Assembly: GCF_008245225.1 (NCBI RefSeq)
Contig: NZ_VTAW01000021.1
Span: 1 to 64,000 of the forward strand
Direction of reading: 5' to 3'
Source of the DNA: Natrialba swarupiae
GTDB taxonomy: Archaea; Halobacteriota; Halobacteria; Halobacteriales; Natrialbaceae
Length of the DNA stretch: 64,000 nt
Under the pieces are notes generated by a model that was not told the origin of the DNA, made no database searches, and was given only the letters and a program-made list of their open reading frames with translations. The translations under genes were made by a program, and so were the position numbers. Shown piece after piece: positions 55,914 to 64,000 of this stretch (the stretch's first letter is position 1; each line of letters begins with the position of its first letter).

Positions 55914-56927
55914 CTAGTCCTCGCTCTCGTACGGCTCGCCGACCGACGAAGGCATCCGGGTCTTCCCCCACGCCGTGAGCACGACGATGACGGCGGCGTA
56001 CGGCAGGAGGTTGACCAGTCGCGCGGAGACTTCGATGCCGACCGTCTGGAACTGGACGTTCAACATGTCGAGCCCGCCGAACAGCAACGCTGCGGCCGCC
56101 GCGCCGATCGGGTTGTAGTTGCCGAACAGGTAGGCGACGATGCCGATCCAGCCCCGTCCGTCGACCATCGTCTCGCCGGTCCCGACGAAGTTGCCGGCGT
56201 GGGCGAGCAACACCGCGCCGCCGAGGCCGGCCATCGCGCCGGAAAAGATCACGGTTGCGTACCGGACCCGGTTGACGTCGACGCCCGCGGTATCCAGCGC
56301 CTCGGGATTCTCACCGGCGGCCTGGATCCAGTAGCCGTACTTCGTTCGGTAGAGGAACACCCACGACGCCAGGACGACGATCACCGTCAGCACGACCAGC
56401 GGCGACTGGCCGAACGCCAGCGAGTTGATGCTCTCGAGGCCCGGACTCGAGCGGCTCCCCCAGATGATCGCCGCGGTAAACGGGGCGAATCCGAGGCCGA
56501 GGAACCAGACCGCGAGGCCGGCGACGATCTGATCCGCCTTGAAGTGGATCAGGAGGACGGCGAAAAACACCGTCAGAATCGCCGAGATCAGGACGGCGAT
56601 CGCGATCGCGAGCCAGACGTCGAGCTGGCTCGGCGAGGTTCCGCCGAGAAGGTACATCGTCGCCGCGGCGCTGAACGCCCCGAAGATCATGAACCCCTCG
56701 AGGCCGATGTTGAAGACGCCGCTTTTCTCGGCGTAGAGACCACCGATCGCGGCGAGTGCGATCGGCGTCGCCATCTCGAGCGATCGCGTCAGAAATCCGA
56801 CCGTGAGCAGTCGCTCGAGGGCGATGTCGAAGACGAAGGTGAACACCGCGGCGGCGATGAGCAGTGCGACGACCGTTGCACCGGCCAGCTGAACGCGCTC
56901 CCGCTGGGCGTAGTCGGCGACGCTCAT
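55914..56927 (-). CDS. Nucleoside-type ABC transporter permease (YufQ-like)
   Basis: 337 residues with eight to nine hydrophobic segments; the family motif GVFNIGLEGFMIFGAF is present. It is the second permease of a BMP-type nucleoside importer and the last gene of the operon. The stop side is free; the start overlaps the first permease gene by 4 bases. Confidence 0.92.
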   Translation of the reverse strand: MSVADYAQRERVQLAGATVVALLIAAAVFTFVFDIALERLLTVGFLTRSLEMATPIALAAIGGLYAEKSGVFNIGLEGFMIFGAFSAAATMYLLGGTSPSQLDVWLAIAIAVLISAILTVFFAVLLIHFKADQIVAGLAVWFLGLGFAPFTAAIIWGSRSSPGLESINSLAFGQSPLVVLTVIVVLASWVFLYRTKYGYWIQAAGENPEALDTAGVDVNRVRYATVIFSGAMAGLGGAVLLAHAGNFVGTGETMVDGRGWIGIVAYLFGNYNPIGAAAAALLFGGLDMLNVQFQTVGIEVSARLVNLLPYAAVIVVLTAWGKTRMPSSVGEPYESED

Positions 56928-58054
56928 CGCGACTCACCTCCGAGCCCGGTTCGCCGGGCGATCATCCGGAACAGTTCGGGAACGGCGACGAACAGGACTA
57001 CCAGCCCGACGATACCGTCGATGAGTTGGACGGGAACGTCGCTGTTGATCTGGATGTGTGAACTCGAGGACTCGAGGCCGCCGAACAGCAGGCCCGCCGG
57101 AACGACCCCGAGGGGATTGTTCGCCGCGAGCAGGCTGACGGCGATGGCGTCGAAGCCGTAGTTGCCGATGCCGGACGGGTCGGTGAAGTAGCCCTGAATC
57201 ATGATCGCGAAGATCGCACCGCCGAGTCCGGCGACCATTCCGGAGAACGTCATCGTCGAGACAATCATCCGTTTGGCGTCGACGCCGGAGTACGTCGCGG
57301 CCGACTCCTGATAGCCGCTGGTCACCATGTCGTAGCCAAAACTCGTCCGGGTCATCACGGCGGCGACGACGACGACGACGACGACCGTAACGAGGATACC
57401 GACGATCGAGAGGTTGGGATCGTCGAAGACGACCGACGGGAAGCCGACGGTATCGGGCATGCGCTCGGTTCTGGTCGCGGTCGCCTCGGGATCGCCGAAT
57501 CGACCCGCAACGAGCCAGCCGACGAAGCCGATGGCGATGAAGTTCAGCATGATCGTGGTGATGATCTCGTTTGCGCCACCGTAGGCTTTCAACACGCCAG
57601 GAAGCGCCGCATACAGGCCACCGGCGACGATGGCGGCGATCGTTCCAATCACCATCAACGCGACCCCACCGATCGTCCCGTCGGGCAGATACGGGGCGAG
57701 CGAGACGATCGAGACGACGGTCGCGAAGCCGCCCACGATGAACTGTCCTTGGACGCCGATGTTGAACACGCCCGCACGGAACGCGATGGCAACTGAGACG
57801 CCAGCGAGCACGAACAGCGTCGAGTACCGAAGCGTCCGTGCGATCGCTCGCTCGCTGCCGAACGAGCCGACGACGAGCTGGTTGGCGAACTGAATCGGAT
57901 CGTATCCAGAGGCTGCGACGATGACCAACCCGATGAGCAACGCTAGTGCCGTCGATCCGATCGCGATCCCGATCCGCTCGAGAACGGTCGCATCGAGCAT
58001 CTTCGCGGCGGCACGGTCGAGTCCTGTGCGGAGTCGGCCGACCCCGCTACTCAT
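56924..58054 (-). CDS. Nucleoside-type ABC transporter permease (YufP-like)
   Basis: 376 residues, nine to ten hydrophobic segments, with GVFNIGVQGQFIVGGF and an EIITTIMLNFIAIGFVGWLV segment of the BMP-linked permease family. It overlaps both neighbours by 4 bases: the ATPase gene upstream and the second permease downstream. Confidence 0.92.
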   Translation of the reverse strand: MSSGVGRLRTGLDRAAAKMLDATVLERIGIAIGSTALALLIGLVIVAASGYDPIQFANQLVVGSFGSERAIARTLRYSTLFVLAGVSVAIAFRAGVFNIGVQGQFIVGGFATVVSIVSLAPYLPDGTIGGVALMVIGTIAAIVAGGLYAALPGVLKAYGGANEIITTIMLNFIAIGFVGWLVAGRFGDPEATATRTERMPDTVGFPSVVFDDPNLSIVGILVTVVVVVVVAAVMTRTSFGYDMVTSGYQESAATYSGVDAKRMIVSTMTFSGMVAGLGGAIFAIMIQGYFTDPSGIGNYGFDAIAVSLLAANNPLGVVPAGLLFGGLESSSSHIQINSDVPVQLIDGIVGLVVLFVAVPELFRMIARRTGLGGESR

Positions 58055-59628
58055 GCCTGTGCCTCCGTATCGGTTTCAGTTTCCTCGGTCACGTCGTCCT
58101 CGAGGCTCCCGCCGGTCATCAGGAGACCGAGTTCCTCCTCGGTGACGCGTTCGGGGTCGACGACGTCGACGAACTCGCCTTCGTACATGACCGCGATCCG
58201 ATCGGAGAGCTTCTGAATCTCCTCGAGTTTCGAGGAGACGACGAGGATCGCGAGCCCCTCTTCGCGGAGTTCGATCAACCGATTGTGGATGAACTCGATC
58301 GAGCCGATGTCGACGCCTCGAGTCGGATGGGCGGCGATCATCACGTCCGGGTCGTGTCCGATCTCTCGGCCGACGATGAACTTCTGTTGGTTGCCTCCGG
58401 AGAGCGATTCCGCGTCGTTTTCGACCGTGGGTGGCTGGACGTCGAACTCCTCGATTATCTCCTCGGCGTGGTCTTTGACTGCCGACCAGTCGATCCGCCC
58501 GCCGGTCGCGTACGGTTCGACGGTCTGGTTTCCGAGCAACGCGTTCCGGACGAGCGAGTACTCCTGGACCAGACCCTCCGTCTGGCGATCCTCGGGAATG
58601 TAGGCGATTCCGGATTCGATCCGAGCCCGTCGGCTTCGGTCGGTGATCTCCTCGTTGCCGAGTCGGATCGAGCCGTCGTCGACCGATCTGAGGCCAGTAA
58701 TTCCCTCGACGAGTTCGCTCTGGCCGTTGCCCTGGACGCCGGCGATACCGAGAATCTCGCCCTCGCGGACGGTGAGATCGACGCCCTGAACCTGGTCGCG
58801 GCCCCGATCACCGGACATCCACAGCTCCTCGACCTCGAGTGCGGGATCGCCCGGCTCCGCCTCCCGGGAGAGTCGGTCGAACAGCACTTCCCGACCGACC
58901 ATCATCCGTGCGAGTTCCTGTTCGTCGGTGTCCTCGGCCCGCACCGTGCCGATCGCCTCCCCGTCCCGTAAAACGGTGATATCGTCGGCGATTCCCAGGG
59001 CTTCGTCGAGTTTGTGTGAGATGAAGATCAACGAGCGGCCGTCCGCCCGGAGATCGTTCATGACGGCCATCAGGCTCTCGACTTCCTGGGGGGTAAGCAC
59101 CGCCGTGGGCTCGTCGAGAATGAGGATTTCAGCACCCCGGTAGAGGCTTTTGACGATCTCGACGCGCTGTTGGGCGCCGAGATCGAGCTCCTCGACGCGT
59201 GTGTCGAGGAACTCGTCGACGTCGAAGTCGTATCGCGAACAGATCTCTTCGACGTCATCTCTGGCGGCCGATTCGTCGACCAGCCCGTTCTCGGTCGGCT
59301 CGTGGCCGAGGACGATGTTCTGGAGCACGGTCATCGTCTCGACGAGCTGGAAGTGCTGGTGGATCATCCCGACCCCCGCCGCCATCGCGTCGCGAGGCGA
59401 CTCCACCGCTCTCGGTTCGCCGTCGATCACGATCTCGCCCTCGTCCTGATCGTACAGGCCGTAGAGTACGCTCATCAGGGTGGTCTTCCCCGATCCATTC
59501 TCGCCCAGGACGGCGTGAATCGACCCCTTCTCGAGGGTGAAGTCGACGTCGTCGTTGGCGACCACGTCGCCGAATCGCTTCGTGATTCCCTCGAGTCTAA
59601 CCGCTGGCGGTACGTTACTCGTCGTCAT
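58051..59628 (-). CDS. Nucleoside-type ABC transporter ATP-binding protein (two ATPase domains, YufO-like)
   Basis: 525 residues with two ABC domains, as in sugar and nucleoside importers. Domain 1 has Walker A GENGSGKTTL (about 38-47), LGAQQRVEI in the signature position and LILDEPTAVLTP. Domain 2 has a degenerate Walker A (GVQGNGQSEL) but keeps the signature LSGGNQQKF. That asymmetry is normal for this family. The stop overlaps the permease start by 4 bases; the lipoprotein gene lies 53 bases upstream. Confidence 0.94.
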   Translation of the reverse strand: MTTSNVPPAVRLEGITKRFGDVVANDDVDFTLEKGSIHAVLGENGSGKTTLMSVLYGLYDQDEGEIVIDGEPRAVESPRDAMAAGVGMIHQHFQLVETMTVLQNIVLGHEPTENGLVDESAARDDVEEICSRYDFDVDEFLDTRVEELDLGAQQRVEIVKSLYRGAEILILDEPTAVLTPQEVESLMAVMNDLRADGRSLIFISHKLDEALGIADDITVLRDGEAIGTVRAEDTDEQELARMMVGREVLFDRLSREAEPGDPALEVEELWMSGDRGRDQVQGVDLTVREGEILGIAGVQGNGQSELVEGITGLRSVDDGSIRLGNEEITDRSRRARIESGIAYIPEDRQTEGLVQEYSLVRNALLGNQTVEPYATGGRIDWSAVKDHAEEIIEEFDVQPPTVENDAESLSGGNQQKFIVGREIGHDPDVMIAAHPTRGVDIGSIEFIHNRLIELREEGLAILVVSSKLEEIQKLSDRIAVMYEGEFVDVVDPERVTEEELGLLMTGGSLEDDVTEETETDTEAQA

Positions 59629-59681
59629 TGTCCTCCGTCGGAAGTATACTCATAAATACGAAACTGAAGACGGCGACGCCC

Positions 59682-60842
59682 TCAGCAGCTGGTCGGGCCG
59701 CAGGTGAGTTCGATCTCGTCGTTCTCGAACCCGTCTTTCGCGTCCTCTAAGTTCTGCTCGACCGCGTCGGGTAGTTCGCCGTCGAACGCCTGGCCGACGA
59801 CGAAGTCGATACTCCCCTGGGCGATGCTCAGGTTCTGTTCACCGACGACGCTCTCGAAGTCGCCGTTGACGACGGCCTCGGAGACGTCGTACGTCGCCTC
59901 GTTGAGCGCTTTGACCGCGGAGCCGAGGATGACGTCCTGGTACTGCTCTTCGGTGACCGACTGGTCGACGTCGACCCCGAGTGCGAACCGGTCGTTGTCC
60001 TGTGCCGCCGAGAACGCACCGGCACCCGCGGCCGACGCCGCGTGCCAGACGATGTCCGCACCGTCGTCGATCTGGGATTCGGCGACGTCGTTGGCCGCAC
60101 CGGTGTCGGAGAAGCTTCCACCGTAGCCGGTCAGCACCTCCGCGTCGTCGTTGACCCACTCGACGCCCTCGATGTAGGACTGCTCGAAGGCGTTGATCAG
60201 CGGGATGTCCTCGCCGCCGACGAATCCGACGACCGACTCGTCCGGGTTGGTCTCGCTGTCCTCGTGTGCGAACTCCTCCTGAGTCATCACGCCCGCGACG
60301 ACGCCGGCGAGAAACGACATCTCGTTGTTCATCTCGATCCAGCCCGAGACGTTGTCCGCGCCGTCGATCACGTTGTTGATCAGCATCCAGTTCTGGTCCG
60401 GATACTGTTCGGCGTTGGTGTGAAGCGGGTCCGTGTGGTTGTCACCGACACAGACGATGAGATCGTATCCGCTCTGGGCCGCGTCGGCCTGGATCGACTC
60501 GTACTGGGCTTCCTCGGTCTCTTCGATCGTCGTGTACTCGAGATCGAAATCGTTCGACGCCTCCGCGAGCCCCTCGACGGCGTTGTCGTTGAACGCGTTG
60601 TCGTCGAATCCCGCCGGACTCGAGATGATCGCGACGTTCGTCTCGGCGTCGTCACCGTTGCCGTTGCCGTTGCCGTCACCGTTGCCGTCGCCGTTACCGT
60701 CACCGTTGCCGTTGCCGTTGCCAACACAGCCAGCGACCGTCGTCCCAGCGATGACCGTTATGCCGGACGCGAGTACCGTCCGTCGGTTCAGACTCGTCCG
60801 TTCCCCACGCGACGACTTCGCACCCTTGTGGTCTGGTGTCAT
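59682..60842 (-). CDS. BMP family substrate-binding Tat lipoprotein
   Basis: 386 residues. RR at 20-21 and the lipobox TVAGC (C39) mark a twin-arginine lipoprotein on the outer face. A Gly/Asn/Asp linker (about 41-63) is encoded by GC-rich short repeats. The BMP/PnrA core follows, with the nucleoside-binding IISSPAGFDDNAFND and VGFVGGEDIPLINAF. It feeds the ABC transporter encoded just downstream; nucleosides such as guanosine or inosine are the likely substrate class by family. Confidence 0.93.
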   Translation of the reverse strand: MTPDHKGAKSSRGERTSLNRRTVLASGITVIAGTTVAGCVGNGNGNGDGNGDGNGDGNGNGNGDDAETNVAIISSPAGFDDNAFNDNAVEGLAEASNDFDLEYTTIEETEEAQYESIQADAAQSGYDLIVCVGDNHTDPLHTNAEQYPDQNWMLINNVIDGADNVSGWIEMNNEMSFLAGVVAGVMTQEEFAHEDSETNPDESVVGFVGGEDIPLINAFEQSYIEGVEWVNDDAEVLTGYGGSFSDTGAANDVAESQIDDGADIVWHAASAAGAGAFSAAQDNDRFALGVDVDQSVTEEQYQDVILGSAVKALNEATYDVSEAVVNGDFESVVGEQNLSIAQGSIDFVVGQAFDGELPDAVEQNLEDAKDGFENDEIELTCGPTSC

Positions 60843-61259
60843 TACGTTCTCATCAGAAGACCTATTACACTATAAATTTACTCATATAATTGCAATCTTT
60901 TCTACTATATGACCCAATTCTGTCAGTTGTTGGTTGTGGCTACTCAGTTTAGAACTGTGGAAAAATACAGCTTTTGAACTCTCTACAAATAGAACTCAAT
61001 TCCTTTCGGTGTTCATTACTCCGTTACATTCTGCTCACGATAGTATTCTCTATTTTTAGTTATCCGCTCGCCACATACTGATTGCAGTATGTGATTAACT
61101 AATTACAGGCAGTCTGTCTTCTCCCCCAGGAGCAACACGAGAAACGGAGCGATCAAGTAGCAGTAACAAGAGCATATACTCCGATAATCCGAACGCGCGT
61201 CGGGCCGAGTGACGCGCTTTACCCGCATCCGCGGTGGGACGGAGAACTCGTCTTGCCGT
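60843..61259. other. AT-rich intergenic region with hairpin, no gene seen
   Basis: 417 bases of clearly lower GC than the rest of the window, upstream of the BMP lipoprotein gene and beyond the 3' end of the CopD-like gene. No convincing open frame. It contains the promoter side of the transporter operon (AT-rich near 60843-60910) and a perfect 9-base inverted repeat at 61072-61093. Confidence 0.5.
61072..61093. repeat. Perfect hairpin CACATACTG/CAGTATGTG
   Basis: Two perfect 9-base arms (61072-61080 and 61085-61093) around ATTG, in the AT-rich intergenic region. It could be an operator or part of a small RNA. Confidence 0.6.
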
Positions 61260-61724
61260 TTAGATCGTCGCCGCGAGATTCGTCGTAATCGCGCCCGCGA
61301 CGACGAGTAACGCGATCGCGACGACTGCGGCCGCCCGGTACAGTCCCAGCACGTCACTCGCTGGTTCACGCAGCTTCTTCCCGTTGAGTCCGGCCTCGAG
61401 TCGCTTCGCGCCGATCTCGACGAGCGCCGCGAGAACGAGCCAGAGGACGACCATCGCGATGACGAGCTGGCCGTTCGTGGTATTGAGGAGGCTCTCGCTG
61501 GTGTACCTCGTGCCAGCGAGGTGACCCCCAGTGAGCAACGACACGAGCGCGCTCACGCGCGAAATCGTCGTCAGTTTCCTCGAAATACCCTCGAGCGGGC
61601 GCGTGGTGTTGAACGCGCCGTCTCGAGCGAGCGGTAACACGACGAACGCCACGTAGAACACGCTACCGGCCCAGATCGCGGCGAACACGAGGTGTGCCGT
61701 CTGCGCGAGGAACGTATCGACCAT
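61260..61724 (-). CDS. CopD-like membrane protein
   Basis: 154 residues from ATG 61724, four hydrophobic segments. The pattern AQTAHLVFAAIWAGSVFYVAFVVLP and the later GGHLAGTRYTS recall the CopD copper resistance/uptake family (conserved His in helix 1). Copper binding is not proven by the sequence. Upstream start at 61769 rejected because the extra residues are not hydrophobic or conserved-looking. Confidence 0.78.
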   Translation of the reverse strand: MVDTFLAQTAHLVFAAIWAGSVFYVAFVVLPLARDGAFNTTRPLEGISRKLTTISRVSALVSLLTGGHLAGTRYTSESLLNTTNGQLVIAMVVLWLVLAALVEIGAKRLEAGLNGKKLREPASDVLGLYRAAAVVAIALLVVAGAITTNLAATI

Positions 61725-61913
61725 ACGGGTTGGCTTGGAGAGGGATGGTATCAGAGTTCCGACTTTCACTCGAGTGAGAACGAGCCACGTTTACGACCGT
61801 TCGCGGTCGCCTCGAGTCCCGGTCGAGAGAGTCATACCGACCCCGGTCGTTCGGTATCGGTGATCGTCGATCCCGTCCGGTCGATTACGGGTACAACGCT
61901 CCACCGATCCGTG

Positions 61914-61998
61914 TCAGACGGTTTACTGTCAGTCAGTACCGCCGAAACCGCGATCAGTCTGCGGGTTCGCCGGTTCATCGTGACAGCAATCCGTATCA
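61914..61998. repeat. TGATACGG palindromic element between CopD-like and YdjM-like genes
   Basis: The left arm from 61914 reads TCAGACGGTTTACTGTCAGT and ends GAAACCGC; the right arm in reverse complement (ending 61998) reads TGATACGGATTGCTGTCACG and ends GAACCCGC. The loop is about 9 bases. The right-end TGA on the minus strand lies one base beyond the stop codon of the YdjM-like gene (62000-62002). Confidence 0.8.
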
Positions 61999-61999
61999 G

Positions 62000-62554
62000 T
62001 CACTCGAGCCAGTCCGGCGTCCACGCAACCAGACGCCGCCGGAGGAGGGCGTAGACGAGCGAGGCTGCGATCCCGGCGGCGACGAGTGTCCGAGTCCAGC
62101 CGTCGAAGACGATCAGCGTCGGAATCGCGAGGGCGACTGCGACGGCGGCGTCTTCGGGTGCGCCGTCGTACCTGATCCAGCGGCGAGGTCGGATCCACCG
62201 GTCGCGGACGTGATCGTAGACTGCTCGTTCCGATCGATCGTTCCACGGGTCCATCTCGGGACCGCCGCCAATCGCGTCGGATACGGCGTGGAGCCAGGCT
62301 GCGACGACGAACGCCCCGACGCCGACGGCGAGACTCGAGGGAGAGACAGCAGCGATCATAACCGCGGGAACGGCAACGGCGAGGCCGGAAATTGGGAAAT
62401 GGAAGCTCCGGCGGTGCTCCAGGACAAGGTCGAGATCCGGTGCGAGTCCGCCGAGGATCGCCCCGGCTGCGAGCGCGGTTCCGAGTTCGGGATGGGCGTA
62501 GGCGACCGGCGCGACGACTACGAGCGCGGCAAAGACGTGAGTAGTCGCCATCAT
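62000..62554 (-). CDS. Metal-dependent membrane hydrolase (YdjM/DUF457-like)
   Basis: 184 residues, four to five hydrophobic segments. The N-terminal MATTHVFAALVVVAP and GGLAPDLDLVLEHRRSFHF, together with AAWLHAVSDAIGG, provide the His/Asp pattern of the YdjM-type family. Function is unknown in archaea. The stop codon abuts a palindromic element. Confidence 0.85.
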   Translation of the reverse strand: MMATTHVFAALVVVAPVAYAHPELGTALAAGAILGGLAPDLDLVLEHRRSFHFPISGLAVAVPAVMIAAVSPSSLAVGVGAFVVAAWLHAVSDAIGGGPEMDPWNDRSERAVYDHVRDRWIRPRRWIRYDGAPEDAAVAVALAIPTLIVFDGWTRTLVAAGIAASLVYALLRRRLVAWTPDWLE

Positions 62555-62718
62555 GGCCAGTCACCGGTCATATCGACTCCTCGTCGCCGGGATACAAAAA
62601 CGGTCTCACCCGCCGCGATCGGTCAGGAGGGCCGTCACCTCCGAGGTTCGCTCGCGGATCCTCGTCACGAACAGGTTGCAGGCGACTCCGAGACCGACCG
62701 TTTAGGAGCGAGAACCGC

Positions 62719-63201
62719 CTACTCGAGGTTCTCGCCCTGGTAACTCCCGTCGTAGACGTCCTCGTGATTCGCCTCGGCGAACACGAGCTGGGCGATCCGG
62801 GCCCCGCGTTCGATCTGGATGTCGTGGTGGACCTGCAGTAAGCCTTCGCCGCGACCCTCGTAGCCGGCGTCCCAGACCGCCGTGTTCAACATACAGGAGT
62901 TACGCATCAGCGACGACCGGGGATAGACGAAGCCGACGTGCCCCTCCGGAATCTCGATCCGTTCGCTGTAGCGGGCGATATACGCCCCCTTCGGCAGGTA
63001 GTAGGTGTCGGGATCTTTCTGCTCGAGCTCCTCGAGTGGGCGAGCGACGCGGTCGCCGATCTCCTTGCCGTCGCGACCGATTCGTCCCGGCTCGAGTTGC
63101 TCGAAAACGACATCGAGGGTGAGGTCGACGCCGTTTGGCTGGAGCTGGTTTTCCTCGATCGGCGAGACGTGATCGACGACGAACGCACCGGAGCGAAACA
63201 T
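62719..63201 (-). CDS. dut: Deoxyuridine triphosphatase/dCTP deaminase family enzyme
   Basis: Removes dUTP (or converts dCTP to dUTP/dUMP) to keep uracil out of DNA. 160 residues from ATG 63201. The fold's motifs are QPNGVDLTLD, the nucleotide-binding PRSSLMRNS, NTAVWDAGYEGRGEG and ARIAQLVF. The archaeal Dcd/Dut family covers deaminase, dUTPase and bifunctional forms, and the sequence alone does not settle which; the AVWDAGYEG motif favours dUTPase. Confidence 0.88.
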   Translation of the reverse strand: MFRSGAFVVDHVSPIEENQLQPNGVDLTLDVVFEQLEPGRIGRDGKEIGDRVARPLEELEQKDPDTYYLPKGAYIARYSERIEIPEGHVGFVYPRSSLMRNSCMLNTAVWDAGYEGRGEGLLQVHHDIQIERGARIAQLVFAEANHEDVYDGSYQGENLE

Positions 63202-63421
63202 AATCGTATTCCTCAGACCGGATGGACGGAGAAAAAGCAACCGCTTCGCCGCGAACGCGGGCTGTTTGGTAATCGATAACGAATGCAGTGAATCGCTCGA
63301 CAACTGTCTGGATCGATGACGAAATTTCCGCGACAATTATCGCCCTCGGCGGAATTAACACGGTTGATCCCCACAGTAACACGCTGGATTTATCAGGACG
63401 GACGGCCGAGTCTCGGACGCT

Positions 63422-64000
63422 ATGGGACAGACTCTCACCGAAAAGATTCTCGACGATCACCTCGTCGAAGGAGAACTCGAGACCGGCGAGGAGATCGGAA
63501 TCGAGATCGACCAGGTGCTCACACAGGACACGACCGGAACGATGGTCTGGCTCCAGTTCGAAGCGATGGGACTGGACGAAGTCCAGACCGAAATCGCAGC
63601 TCAGTACTGTGACCACCAAACGTATCAGTTCGACTTTAAGAACACGGACGACCACCGCTTCCTCCGCTCTGCAGCCGGAACGTACGGGGCACATTTCTCT
63701 CGCCCCGGAAATGGCATCTGCCACAACGTTCACCGCGAGAACTTTGCAGCTCCCGGCAAGACGCTGCTGGGTTCGGACAGTCACACGCCGACCCCCGGCG
63801 GCCTCGGCGAACTCGCCATCGGCGCTGGCGGGATCGACGTCACCGTCGCGATGGGCGGTGCCCCCTACTACATCGAGATGCCCGAGATCGTCGAAGTCCG
63901 CCTCGAGGGCGAACTCCCCGAGTGGGCCACCGCGAAGGACGTCATTCTCGAATTGCTCCGACGGCTCTCCGTGAAAGGCGGCGTCGGCAAGATTTTAGAA
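63422..64000 (+). CDS. acn: Aconitate hydratase (5' part, truncated by window edge)
   Basis: Isomerises citrate to isocitrate in the TCA cycle. Starts at ATG 63422 (MGQTLTEKILDDHLVEG). The first 193 codons show LLGSDSHTPTPGGLGELAIG and AMGGAPYYIEMP, the conserved substrate and [4Fe-4S] domain segments; the Cys ligands would lie beyond the edge. A TTTAT element (63389-63393) about 30 bases upstream is a fitting TATA box. Together with citrate synthase it gives two TCA genes in the window, unlinked. Confidence 0.93.
   Translation, partial: MGQTLTEKILDDHLVEGELETGEEIGIEIDQVLTQDTTGTMVWLQFEAMGLDEVQTEIAAQYCDHQTYQFDFKNTDDHRFLRSAAGTYGAHFSRPGNGICHNVHRENFAAPGKTLLGSDSHTPTPGGLGELAIGAGGIDVTVAMGGAPYYIEMPEIVEVRLEGELPEWATAKDVILELLRRLSVKGGVGKILE

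Noticed and set aside
55638-57161. 507-residue frame on the plus strand over the ABC permeases
   Set aside because: Asp/Arg/Gln-rich antisense shadow; the permeases with their motifs are on the minus strand.
60655-60725. Short tandem repeat that could be mistaken for a CRISPR array
   Set aside because: Units are six bases without spacers and lie in frame in the lipoprotein linker.

Overview
This window is a gene-dense, high-GC stretch of a haloarchaeal (Halobacteria) chromosome, probably from a Natrinema/Haloterrigena/Natronorubrum-like member. The support is a strongly acidic deduced proteome, archaeal-only enzymes (GGGP synthase, pantoate kinase plus 4-phosphopantoate--beta-alanine ligase, thermosome, archaeal SepF), twin-arginine lipoproteins, HTH-10 (bacterio-opsin-activator type) regulators, a sensory rhodopsin/transducer pair, and TATA boxes about 27 bases before near-leaderless starts. 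No rRNA, tRNA, CRISPR array, intact insertion sequence or provirus was recognised.

Layout. 0-6 kb: a secreted Tat protein with a very basic tail, leuB, and an ABC-2 permease/ATPase/lipoprotein operon. 6-22 kb: ilvA, a gamma-glutamylcyclotransferase-like gene, an exported protein plus small membrane protein, citrate synthase, an HTH-10 regulator, sepF, hisS, an RDD protein, an SRAP protease-like protein, thermosome, lrp/glnA, a YihY protein and trm1. 22-33 kb: two coupled Tat lipoproteins, a SWIM zinc protein, hisH, an amidohydrolase, uspA, birA, tyrS, small HalOD1 and glycine-rich proteins, an Ntn-hydrolase, and 4-phosphopantoate--beta-alanine ligase. 33-41 kb: a 967-residue membrane protein with 13 DUF1508-like repeats placed between the two archaeal CoA genes, then a membrane-anchored two-domain AAA ATPase, aspS and a VapBC-like pair. 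41-55 kb: cupin, P450, two HTH-10 regulators, Sir2, GGGP synthase, an MBL hydrolase, sensory rhodopsin II with its transducer HtrII, an HD hydrolase, a metallophosphoesterase and an Lhr-type helicase. 55-64 kb: a BMP-type nucleoside ABC transporter operon, CopD-like and YdjM-like membrane proteins, a dUTPase/dCTP deaminase-family enzyme, and the 5' part of aconitase running off the right edge.

The most unusual signal is not a gene. At least six intergenic imperfect palindromes share the terminal motif TGATACGG and arms of up to 38 bases. In five gene/element junctions the terminal TGA of the element is exactly the stop codon of the adjacent gene, and in a sixth it lies one base beyond the stop. 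A transcript of such a gene would enter a long hairpin at its stop codon. A second unusual signal is a displaced duplicate of the last 11 codons plus stop of aspS, 86 bases beyond the present stop, with synonymous differences, as expected if a segment replaced the gene's 3' end.

Gene functions below come from reading translated sequence and recalled family knowledge; no database search was run.
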